Below, piece after piece: positions 14,428 through 25,183 of a stretch of 64,000 nt of DNA (position 1 is the stretch's first letter; the number at the start of each line of letters is the position of its first letter). The DNA lies in the NCBI RefSeq assembly GCF_041146795.1, contig NC_135168.1, positions 41,849,870 to 41,913,869 on the forward strand, given 5' to 3'. Position numbers and translations under genes: made by a program. This stretch comes from Maylandia zebra (lineage: Eukaryota; Chordata; Actinopteri; Cichliformes; Cichlidae). The notes under the pieces were generated by a model. It saw only the letters and a program-made list of their open reading frames with translations, had not been told where the DNA came from and made no database searches.

Positions 14428-14463
14428 TTATAAATGCTGCCAGAGAGCAGTCTTAACCAATCA
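14428..14463 (-). promoter_or_regulatory. Core promoter of copy B: CCAAT box and TATA box
   Basis: On the minus strand TGATTGGTT (14455-14463) lies 20 bases upstream of TTTATAAG (14428-14435). The latter is about 46 bases ahead of the start codon at 14382, which leaves room for a short 5' UTR. The same CCAAT context is kept in copy A. Confidence 0.65.
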
Positions 14464-16127
14464 GAGCCTAATGACTAAAAAAGAAACACCTGCCTGAAAA
14501 GTGAATCACGCTTCAGCGTAAACTGCTCAGGTGTTTGAATGAAGATAACACATTTTAATTTGTGTTTGTTCTTTTTCTTGTTGTTGTTGATGATGATTAT
14601 ATTTTTTGTTGAAAGCAAATGCAACTTTAATCCAACCATTAATGCACCTTTTTCTCCTCTCACTGTTCTGTTGATCTTTGTTGTGAATTGAGGCACAGCA
14701 TCACCTTTGATCAGATTTCTAGTCTGTTTGAAAATTTCAGCGTCAATATAAAAAATGTAAAACAAAACACAAATAATGTATCACAGTATCACACCAATGT
14801 AGTACTGGTGATGGAGGGAGTGGAAGAAATCCCTTTCAATAACTATTCACTGAGAGGACCAGAGAATTGGAATTAGAGTGAGAATGATAAAAGAAGTAAA
14901 CAACTACACGCAAACAAAAAGATTCACCAGTAAAAACATTCAGCTATGGAGCCGGAAACAGCTGGAGAACGGGGAGGAAAAGGACACATAAACACCAAGA
15001 GGATGTTTCAGCATCACAGTACATTACAATGTATGTCAGTGGAAGAAGTACTCAGCTATAGTTAGAGATAGAGGGGAAATGATCAAATGTGGTTTCAGGC
15101 AATCATCCGACTTGTTTTCTTAAGAGAAAGTAGGTCGTTCAAGAAGAAGTAAACATGTCAGTATCAAAAACGCAAGAAATGATTTGTTATTTTTGTTTTT
15201 ATTCTTAATTTATGTATTCATATATCCAGTTTTCCCACACTTTTGATGACTCTCATGCAAACCAGTGAGGCTTTATTCTTATTTACATGTAATCCTATAT
15301 CCTATAATCCTGCGGAACACAATATTGTTACGTTTTATTCAGCGCATTTTTTTCCTATGGTCACACGGTGGCGCAAAAGGACCGTAGGCACACTTCACGA
15401 GCTAGCGTATATCAAACACATAGCTATTAGTTCATCATGAGACAGATGAATAGTACAAGGAGTCGAATTTAGTGAAGACGAGCAAATGCAAGTTTTAATG
15501 AGTATTTAAAGTTATTCTAATTAAAATATTTGATTCTTTTTAAGAAATTAATTTTTGTAGAGGATTAAACCTGAGCAAAGACCAGAGCTGGGAGCAGCAA
15601 ACCAGCTAGTACTCATATACTAAGAGGGTGTGTGAGAGCGCAGAAGCCTCCCGAGTCCTTTCTCCAGGCTGCTTTCATGTTACAGGACTAACAATGTGTG
15701 GATTTAATGGACAATGGGATCGCTGCAGGAGATCACAATATCACGTAAGTGTACATCCCCTCTTACAAAGACTTCAGACAAAGCTGCCGACTAAAAATAG
15801 ACTCGAAGCTGTTTTCTAATGAGGGCAGGCCTGCCTGCAGTTTTGTGTGTGCACACAGAGCATCAACATCATACGGGTCTGGCTGTGCAGACACTGCACC
15901 AAGCAAGATTACAGCTTAAAAAAAAACACACTGACGCCTCTTGTGTTTTTTAAGCGCATACAGCAAATAAAAAGAGTAAGAGCTGATTAGTAGAATCACA
16001 TGCAACTACACTCATTGTTTTAAATGTAACGACTTTTAAAGTTGACCTAATCTAAAGATGTGGTCAGACTCATGTGATGTAAGTGCCTTTGGAGGTTGCG
16101 TGGTTGCTTGTGCCAGAGCACAAACAA
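14464..16127. other. Intergenic, no gene seen
   Basis: The sequence is AT-rich and unique-looking. No exon with matching splice sites was found on either strand. Confidence 0.5.
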
Positions 16128-16790
16128 ACCATTAGCACTTTGTTGATGTCAGAGGTGAACGGTCATTCTGATGTGATGTGATTGGAGGGTAACAGTAATG
16201 CAAATAAACAGTGGTTATAAAGCAAGTTATGCAGAACCTTGAAGCAGGAGCAGAAGATCACAACAGGTACCACTCCTTTCACCTAAGAACCGAAAACTGA
16301 AGCTCAACAAAACTGAATGGTACTTATAGTAGATTGGAAAAACATTGCCTGGTCTGATGACTATCGATTTCTGCTGCAACATTTGGACTACCAAGTAAGC
16401 ATTGTTTAAACACCTGGACGCTATTGCTGACCATGTCCATCCCTCTACGACCATAGTGTTCCCATCAGAAGATGGGTACACTGTGGTCATAAAGGGATCC
16501 AGCAGGATAACTCACCATTTAAGAAATTCACTGTACTCAAATGGCCTATAAAGCCACCAAATCTTATCCAAAAGAGCATTTTTCAGATGTGGTTCAATGT
16601 AGGAGTGCATCATGGATGTGCAGCAGACAATTCTGCTGCCACTGTGTGATGCTGTGATGTAAATATGAACCAAAATCGCTGAGCAGGGATTCCAGCACCT
16701 TGTACCACAAAGAATTAAGGTAGTTCTGTAGGCAAAAGGTACTAGCATAGTGTAACTAATAAAGTGACGGTGTGTGAATGTATGTGTGCT
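16128..16790 (+). mobile_element. Tc1/mariner-like transposon relic
   Basis: The plus strand keeps recognisable pieces of a Tc1-type transposase gene in order: the region before the catalytic domain (agattggaaaaacattgcctg, ggtctgatgactatcgattt), the block around catgtccatccctctacgac, the cagcaggataactcaccat stretch that corresponds to the QQDNAPCH motif, the region of the SPDLNPIEHLW motif, and the end gtaactaataaagtgacgg. The latter matches the common teleost terminus 'cctaataaagtggccggtg'. Internal deletions and many in-frame stops show it is inactive. The same family recurs at 31950-32215 and 53384-53625. Confidence 0.8.
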
Positions 16791-19700
16791 TAAAGAATAG
16801 TTTCCTAATTTTGCAAGTCTGTCTTAAAACAACACCCATTTCCTGTTGTCACAAACAAAAAGGGCGACTATTGCTACTTTGCTCTTCCTGCTGTTATCGT
16901 TCTGGCTTTTAAGATAGAAGGCCGAGATATCTGTGTCCAAGTCTATATCAGTATTATTGATTGGGACAAAATCCACAGCTCCCTCTCTTTATTTTTGAAC
17001 GTTTATCTGAAGAATGTGGTTGTGGTCTTAAAAGGAATTTTAAAAAATGAAATTAGAAGATTCTTTACCGTCTTATAAACTTCAAGTAACTGCATTTTTA
17101 TGCATCAACTACATCATCGATCATGTGTGTGGAAGGGTTTTCTTGGTGTTCAGATATGTCCACCGAGTTAAACGAAAAATGATTATCATTAATTATGCAT
17201 ATATGAATGCTTTGTTGTCAGTAAACAGATTGTTATTTAGAGAGAAACTCAAATCTTTCATCTTTAGTGATTTATACTGAAGTGTGAAAATTCATCATTA
17301 AGGGTGGGCGGGGAAAGTTGTCAGATGTCATCTTTACGGGGGAAAGAGTTAAAAACGCCTGTTCTTTAACTTTTAAACATTAACTAGGTCTGTGTTTGTC
17401 CGTTTGCCAAAGGTCACATGGTCATTGATTCATTCATACCAGTGAACCTTCACATTCAGTCATAGGTACTCTCATTCACTTCAATTTTGACTCCCTTCGT
17501 ATGCAATAACAAAGATTTGGTCTCTTGGTGTGAAAAAGTGAAGCTGTTTCAACTGTGCAGGAGTCTATGACAACATTACCCTGCTGCTCACTTGATTTAC
17601 GAACTCAGTAGATACTTTCCTGATTGGTTATGGCTTCAGTTGATAGTTTTAAGTCTTATTTACTACAACATGATCATCATTTTGTTTTAGGTTCGAGCTC
17701 ACTTGTTATTGAGAAGTTGCCGCCACATCAACAGTCAGATCCACCCCCTAACTCGTGACTGATGGCTCTTAAAAACATCCTGGTGGCAGGCAAAATGCCA
17801 AACTTCAGGTTTCAGAAGTCACAAACAAACGTCACACCTGTTCAGTTGAGGAGCTTCCTCATCCAACCTGACAGCCGCGCACTGTGCAAGCCAAAACTCG
17901 CCAGCATTTTTGAACAGTACACATAAGTTAAAGAATAAAACTGTAAATCTTGTGACAAAATCCTATGTTTAGAATTTTTGTCACCAGCTAATCTCATAAG
18001 TCACATGTGGCACTAACTTTTTCTTTTACCTAAACGTTTTCAGAAAGAGGAAGTAGTGAGTGTGATGTCCCGTGGTTTCTCTATTTGGGGATCGAATTTT
18101 AAAGAAATATAAATTCGATGACATGTGACAATTTCCTGTCCAACGGTTTGCTGATGTTGGCACTTATCAGACTGGCACGAATGAAGAGTGTGTCTGACTG
18201 CCCGTTATGCAATACAGCACACACACACAGATTTCCATCACTTCTGAGGATTGATCACAGTCATTTTCTGCAGAAGACTCGCACTAAAATACTGATTTAT
18301 GCATGTATGTATGTTTATGTCCAATCACATGAATAATCATATAGATGCATGTGTTTTCATATCAGAACACTCATTTACTTTTTCTAAAGCCCATAACCCT
18401 AAAGGCAACCATAATGACACCTGCACCTGGTTCGATTCATAATCAGACAAATTTCTAAGCTTCCAGATACACCCAAAAAGCTCCAGCATCACTTTTATGA
18501 AGCACATTATTACCAAAGTCCTCTTTGGTGATCTGATCTTATAGTGAAATGCATCCCTGTCTTTTTTTTTTTTTGCAGACTCAGATGAAAATCTAGCTTT
18601 GTTGTAGCCTAGCTTACAACAAAAACTGTAAGAAAATCCATTCATCAATACCTGTAAAGTTGTTGATTGGTGGGTGGTGGTCAAAGTTTGCAGTGACAGT
18701 AGGAGAGACCTTGACTCCCTATGAGGCCCCCACCTGACTCCAGTCACTCACGTTTTGCGATGTGCATGATCCTGTTTAAACAAACCAAAAGACAACAACA
18801 AAAACCAATGAGTGAAAAATTTGAGGATTTAAAGTTCTGTGAGTGAAAAAGAGGAAGAGGAGAAAAACGCTAGAGCAGACAGTGGTGAGTGGAGCAGATA
18901 ATAATGAATAAATATAATGCAAAATAATTAAATGCTGCTGCCTTAACTTTTGGGGAGTGACACTTGAATAACATAACTTCTGGTCGCACAACATTGTTTC
19001 TTTTGTTTACTTTGCCAGTTAACATTAACTTAGCTGGCAGTCAGTCGACTCTTAACTCTTCCAGTCAGTCTGGAGAGAGGAGCTTCTCATCTTTAAAACT
19101 CAAAAAAACCTCCAAAATCTGCCTCAGGTCAACCATGTTTTTGGGTCTTGAGAAAATAACAGTGGGCAGGCCAAAGGCTGTAAGCAGCACTGGTCGAATC
19201 AGCGCTCATTGCATGTTGATGTGGGTTTAGTTCTTTAAGAGAACTTTTTAATGTTAAGATTACTATGTGTATTTTTTGATGCTAATTAATATTTTTATTG
19301 CCAATCGAGTGTCAGCCTGTTATACTGTCCTGTGAACTCTGGCTGTTTTTAAGAAGAGCGCAGTTTACCTGCATAGGCCAGCCCGCCCAGTGTCATCCTC
19401 AGCCATGCTAGTTACCACGACTGCTGCAGAAGCACTAAACTACTTTTAACTGAATAATTATAACTGAGCTCACTTTTGTCAGCAATATGGATGTTTACGT
19501 TTTTCATTACCAAATTGTATTAATTATTGTAACTTAGTGTTAATGCGTATCAGTAGACTTCAGCTGAAGGGCCACAGTGACTTTACTGGGTGAACTTAGA
19601 CCCATCCATAACTAAATAATAAAATTTCATCACTCCTCAAGACCTTTTGCTGATTTTCAGTCCAGTTCTTGTGTAATTTGGCATACCTCATCCTTTTTTC

Positions 19701-19860
19701 GACATTTCCCTTTTTTTAAAAATGGCTCTGTGACAGCTGCTCCTCCACTGAGACCATTTCTGATTACTATTTTATGCGCATCAAACTGTGTTCCCTTTGG
19801 CATTCCTCATAGATTTGACTAAAGGAATGGGAACAAAATATCTGTTTTGCATCAGGCTGC
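16791..19860. other. Intergenic, no gene seen
   Basis: This is an AT-rich stretch with only short chance reading frames. A T-run is present near 18559-18574. No splice-supported exon was found. Confidence 0.45.
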
Positions 19861-19869
19861 TTGTAACAA

Positions 19870-20192
19870 AGTGCCTTAATATCTAATTTAAAATTGGTTC
19901 TTTACTAAAAGGTCTGTTATGTGTAGTTGCAACGATGTTTCATCACTTGAGTTAGGTGCATTTTTATATAGGCCCTAGTTGACTCATAGGTCAGTATTAA
20001 GTGGCTTAACAAAGATTTCATGGACTAGACTGGACTGAAAATGAGCGAAAAAGCAGCAAATGTTCAAAGAAGAACGTCCAGAAAGCCTTGGAAACTATTA
20101 TTCAAGACTAATTTAAACAATTACGAGAAATTCTGGCTTAAATTATAAAGAAATGAGCGTTGGCTCAAGAACTTTGCACAGCACTATATTAG
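19870..20192 (+). repeat. Dispersed DNA-transposon-like repeat, right end
   Basis: The stretch agccttggaaactattattc ... aattctggcttaaattataaag ... ctttgcacagcactatatta resembles a common teleost repeat ending in 'actttgcacagtactgta'. The reverse complement of this end (agtgctgtgcaaag) resembles the start at 34859 (acagtactgtgcaaaag), consistent with inverted termini of one family. The left limit is uncertain. Confidence 0.45.
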
Positions 20193-22090
20193 CTCATGTA
20201 GCATGTCTCAAAATGCTGGGATGGGTCAATAAAAGGCTGGACACTGGACACAGCATACCAGCTGTCACTTGCTTTGAATTGTGGTTGCAGTGAGCCAGCA
20301 TATAATGGAGGGCCTAGGAGTAAAGGTACGCACCAAATACATTTAGTTTGTGTGTCATGGATATGACTGGGATTCATGCCAAACAATGGTAACTGTGGTG
20401 TTTGTACTCCCTTAATCATTTGTGAGGTAGAGGTAGAAACTTGATCTGTCTCTCATTGGTGAGGTTTGAGCCACAGCGGCAGAAGAGAAATGTGAAAGTC
20501 AACGGAAATGTGCCCTTGTTCTCGTTCTGCATCATCATCCTTCGAGCGAATAAAATGTACGCTGGCACATCATTCTTTACTTGTTACACTCACTTCCTCC
20601 GTATCATGTCACCTAGGGTCACCATTAGAGTTGGAGTCCACTTTGACTACCGGGACATTAAACAGTGACTCTGGACTGTGACCAGAAAGAGTTCATGTGC
20701 TTTAAGACCTTTGGTCATCTTTCCAGTGAGGCTATAGCTCCACTTGCATGCACATAGAAAGCTTTGGTTTCAGGAAGTGTGCTCAAGCTTGTTGTGTGTC
20801 AAGCCATGAGTGTGTGAGCTGTGTCTTGTGATGAGTAGTGATGATGATATATATGTGTTTTTATAGTAATACTTCCATTTACATCTCTGCCCTCTCATAA
20901 CACCCTCTTTAACTTGTTGTAGCAGCAGAAACCCATTGATACAAAAACAATAAGGTAATAAGAATGACTTTAAACAGTTTGTTTTGTAACTGACATAGAT
21001 CACACAACAATATGTGCTGCGTTTTCTCGTTTGCTTTAGCAACAGTGACATCCTGGCATCCCACACCCAAAAATGCAAATACAAACAAATCACATGTTGG
21101 TGAAATTAAATTACTTTATTTGTTTGTTGTAATGTCACTGTCGCCATTTTCCATCCTTCCCAACAACCTCAAACTAAAGAAAACTGACAGAAAATCAATC
21201 ACCATCTGGTTATAATCAATAATCTCTGGAGTCTGAGTGCAGGCTGTCTCAGTGACTGTAGGGGACCAAGCAGGCAAAGCTGTGCTGTTGAAAAAGTGGG
21301 TTTCATTTCAATCAAAATTAAATAAAAGCATTAAAAATAATATTTAATGCAAGACATATAAATTTAGCAAATAAATAGGGCGAACTAAATAAACACTGCT
21401 CATAAATTACTGCTTACAAAACCTCACTTTAACAAAGAGAGCTAAAACACACGAGAGCACCATGAACCTAGAGTAGTGGAGCAAACCATTATGGATGCAA
21501 AGGGGAAAAATCACAGGGATAACAACTAAACTCACCACAAAGAAAATCCATGAACCCCACAGGTATCACAACAAATGGTTTGGTCCATTAGCCTCTGTAT
21601 TTCAAACAACTCAGCCACCTGCTTTGAGTAACCATGAAGACCTGGAGCAGTCGACGTTTAATGCCAGCAACAGAGAAAGAGTGATTAGTGCAATTTCTAT
21701 AAAACTCATTGTGTCGAAAAATGGTTGAATCAAAATAATCAGGTAAGCTAGTTATCTCTTATAACTGCACATTAGCTTTAAAGTCGTAACAAGGCTGTGA
21801 AACCTCAAACCTGTATGAGGGATTTAGGTGAGTGCAGAGAATGAATGGATGTTACTGAACTTGTTCCAGTGGTGTGTTTTTTGAACTTTGATCATGCAAA
21901 CATTTTTGATAGAGGGACCTAAAGAATATTTGGATGCTAAAAACAAAGGCCTATCCTTGAAGCTATAATATGGAATTTTGTCTCATGTGTTAGAAACCAA
22001 CCACATATTTTGAAGGTTCACCTTCACTGTAGAAGATGAATTATTTAATAGGTGAAGGATATCAATCGAGCCATTATGTTCAGCTTGTCT
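20193..22090. other. Intergenic, no gene seen
   Basis: No splice-supported coding exon or clear transposon terminus was recognised here. Confidence 0.4.
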
Positions 22091-22094
22091 AATT

Positions 22095-22315
22095 CAGGGT
22101 TGCACGGTGAATGGAACATCTCTAGCACAGGGCAAGAGTCGGGGTACACCGCTCTAATCACAGGGCTAAGGCTCATTTACCAATTTAGAACTACCAGCAA
22201 TATAATTTAAAAAAAAAAAAAAAAAAAAAAGCTAACGAGCAGCAGCTGGATCGAAATCCAGAACTGTCTTGCTGTGAGGCAATGGTGGTAACCACTGCTC
22301 CCCTGATACTAAGGA
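22095..22315 (+). repeat. LINE-tail-like repeat with internal A-run
   Basis: The pieces cagggcaagagtcggggtacaccgctct, aatttagaactaccagca and atcgaaatccagaactgtcttgctgtgaggc correspond, in order, to a common teleost LINE-like 3' repeat whose consensus includes 'ggtacaccctggacagg', 'caatttagagtcacc' and 'gaacccaggaccttcttgctgtgaggc'. An A homopolymer of about 24 bases (22207-22230) interrupts it. Related blocks occur at 55970-56130 and 62405-62700. Confidence 0.6.
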
Positions 22316-22608
22316 TACTGTACAAAAACTGGGATGTGTAATGTGTGTTTTTATGACTGCCTTTTGCAGTAAGCCGGAATATCTGCAAAATGGCACACTG
22401 TTGGACGAAAGCACTTCTGATTTGAAAGGAGCGTGACACTTACTTTTTGACCGTGCAATGTGGTCCACTCGCATATGCGTTGTGCCAGAGTTCACACTGA
22501 GGAATCGAGCACTGTGGAATATTTGGATGTAATGAACAGAATTATGTGAGACAGAAAGAACTCCAACAAACCTGAACTTGGTCAGAATCTTTGAATAGTC
22601 CTTTACAG

Positions 22609-22911
22609 CAGCGGTCCCCAACCTTTTTTGCGCCACGGAACCGTTTATGCCCGACAATATTTTCACGGACTGGCCTTTAAAGTGTCGCGGATAAATACAA
22701 CAAAATAAAACTAGTACCGGTACCGAAAAAAAGATTTATTCATAACACACGTGAAAAGACCCAGGAAAACAGAGTTAATGACAAAAAAACGATAACAAAA
22801 TAACGCTGAAAACCGACAAAAACCCTGAAAACCATACATTTCACACTCGAGCCTCAACTCTCGCGGCCCGGTACCGAACGTTTCACGTGGTCCAGGGATT
22901 GGGGAACGCTG
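22609..22911. mobile_element. Nonautonomous hAT element, 303 bp, with 8-bp target site duplication
   Basis: The element begins CAGCGGTCCCCAACC and ends GATTGGGGAACGCTG, imperfect terminal inverted repeats. It is flanked on both sides by the 8-bp direct repeat CTTTACAG (22601-22608 and 22912-22919). An 8-bp duplication with CAG..CTG termini is diagnostic of hAT transposons. It has no transposase gene, so it is a MITE-like passenger. Confidence 0.88.
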
Positions 22912-23384
22912 CTTTACAGGACTGGGCACGTCTTATTCAGGTGAGTGAGTGGGTCAGGCAAGTTTTACAGGTTTTTCCCATGTTGTCTTCCTAAAAGGGG
23001 AAAATCAAATCCGAGCAAGGGATACTAAATAAGCAAGTTTGTAATATTTATGGTTTCTCAAGGGATGAAGCAGTGTTGCTTACACATAACGGGCAACTTG
23101 GCATGAACCAGCTTTAAATTGTAGCTTTAAGCACTTTGTTTTTGGAACTGGCTGTTAGTAACACAATGTATTTCAGTTTCTATCTTTATAATCTATAAAA
23201 AGTGCCAAAGAGAACAGGTTGATAGAAAAAAATTGTATTTTGACCTAACAGGATGTTTCCAAAGTGCTATTAGCCAAAACCCTGGAATATTTCAACGTGG
23301 TGTGCAATCTTTAGAAACTAGACAAGCTGAAGATGGGTTTTTAAGTCTGCCAATAGCCTTCCATCTGTCACTAGTATCAACTTC

Positions 23385-23765
23385 TATTTTATTTATATAG
23401 AAGAACAGTAGTTTCTACAAAACTACAGAGAAAACCTCAATAATCGGATGACCCAACAAGGATGCACTTGGCGACAGTAGGAAGGAAAAACTCCCTCTTA
23501 ACAGGAAGAAACCTCCAGCAGAATCAGGCTAGTGGAGGGGAAGTCATCTGCCGCGACCAGTTGGGTGTAAGGGAGGAAGACTGGATAAAAGACAGGCTGT
23601 GGAAGAGAGCCAGAGATGAATGACTGGGAATTCATCTCTGAGTGAGTGGGAAAGTTCCTTTTCCCACTCACTCTGGTGAGTGGGAAAAGGAACTTTTTAA
23701 GCCTAATCTTAAAAGTAGAGGTGTCTGTACCCTGAATTCAAACTGAGGGCCATCTACGAACATAG
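23385..23765 (+). repeat. Widespread teleost dispersed repeat
   Basis: The text tggcgacagtaggaaggaaaaactccctcttaacaggaagaaacctccagcagaatcaggct, then tctgccgcgaccagttgg, then taagcctaatcttaaaagtagag, is a familiar high-copy teleost repeat block. Its class is not certain (LINE-related or DNA-transposon-related). It contains a 21-bp perfect hairpin described separately. Confidence 0.65.
23651..23696. repeat. Perfect 21-bp inverted repeat with 4-base loop
   Basis: Left arm 23651-23671 (AAAGTTCCTTTTCCCACTCA + C), loop TCTG, right arm 23676-23696. Every base pairs. The arms are not part of the usual consensus of the surrounding repeat as I know it, so this looks like a local template-switch product. 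Confidence 0.9.
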
Positions 23766-23929
23766 CAGAGGCTTTTGGCCTGGAATCTTTCAGTGTGGTG
23801 TGCAGCTTTCTTTGACTCTTCGTTTAATGAGTAAGACAGAATCAAACACTGCAGGCACTTTACTCTTGACTCATTTCACTCCATTGTAACAAGTTATTAG
23901 AGTAGTGAAATCTTTCTGTTCTGACTATC

Positions 23930-23937
<8 letters not shown>

Positions 23938-23968
<31 letters not shown>
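23938..23968 (+). repeat. T homopolymer, about 30 bases
   Basis: A long uninterrupted T-run is seen directly. Similar T-runs occur at 24211-24233, 27739-27758, 29424-29450, 31770-31796, 33337-33364 and 35958-35981, so this gene neighbourhood is unusually rich in them. Confidence 0.9.
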
Positions 23969-24540
23969 CCTCTTCCCCCTCAGTGTCACCACTTGACTTT
24001 GCGTTCTTGTTGGATGACGTTTTTTGTGGGGGGGGGAGTTGCATGCAAAGTTAATCCCTTATGTAGAAGCCTTATTCTAACCCTCTCCTTTTAATTTTAG
24101 TGAGGGGCTAATTATGCATTTTCTCATCAGCCTGGAGCACCGTGGAGAGTCATGAGTTACTGCAGCATCTTTTTTACAGCCTGTCAAGGAGAGAAAACCT
24201 ATCACACATCCTTTTTTTTTTTTTTTTTTTTTTCCACGTGCACCAGCTGTGACAAAGAGGGTTCCACACGGCACTCACGTTTTTTTTTGTTTTTTGTTTT
24301 TTTTCCCCCTCCCCTGTCTGAGTCACATGATCTTTTGGCTAAACTGTCTTAGCCTCCCAGCATCCACATCTGTCCTTTCTCCCACAGTGTATGTGGCTCT
24401 GCTATCTGGCCGGCTATACGTGCGCAAGTGTTTGTTTTCTTTAGCCACTAGCACCGCGAAGAATATTTTCTCTCCTATAGAGCAGAGAGGAGAAAAAACC
24501 GGAGGGAGGGAACTGATGAGGAAGAGGAAGGAAGAACTGT

Positions 24541-24613
24541 TCTATATAAAGCAAGCGCGAGAGGCTCAAGCTTGTGGTTTAAGAGCATTTGTAGAGACGC
24601 TTGGAGGCTGAAC
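24541..24613 (+). promoter_or_regulatory. TATA promoter and noncoding first exon of slc43a3
   Basis: tcTATATAAAgc at 24541-24549 is a good TATA box. About 30 bases downstream starts a G-rich segment that ends in a consensus donor (GCTGAACT|gtgagtac near 24612). The matching acceptor is likely ttcttttag(cag) just before 25104, giving a 5' UTR exon that continues to the ATG at 25184. Exact start site not determined. Confidence 0.6.
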
Positions 24614-25183
24614 TGTGAGTACAAGACGGTAATGAACTGGAAATCATTGTAACTGAACAGCAGAGCGTTTTATGTGGAATACTTCCTCTTTGTGGCAACA
24701 CGAGGTTAATCTTAGTAAGAATAACTTCTTTTTGTGTAACCTATGAATTCATGCAATATGTGTCTCTGGAGGTGTGACCTAAACTTGAGCAGGGCATTTT
24801 ATGTCCAGATGTTTTCAGTTACAGCTCTTACGCAGCTGAAAAGGTTTTGATTTAAGGCGTTCTGTTTTGGGTTTTTTCATTTTCTTGTAGTAGATTTCTT
24901 GTAGTCTTTCCCTTTCAATTTGGAAGGGATGGAGAAACAGGGAAGGTGGGTTAAGGAAGAGCTTGGCATGCAGCAACAGGCCTGAAATGGAAACAAACCA
25001 CGACTGCTAGACAAAATAAATGACTGCTGTTATATGGTCACATCATTCTTATTTTTCTTTAAACATAAGAATAAAATGCAGTATTTTGGTTTGGTTCTTT
25101 TAGCAGGTGCTGTGAGTGAAGCCCCCTCTGACTGTGTACAAGTTTGTGACGTACTTGTGAGTGTGAGCTGAGCCTGTGCGACC

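Noticed and set aside
22232-22666. 144-residue minus-strand reading frame
   Set aside because: It spans a LINE-like repeat tail and enters the hAT MITE; composite of repeats, not a host gene.
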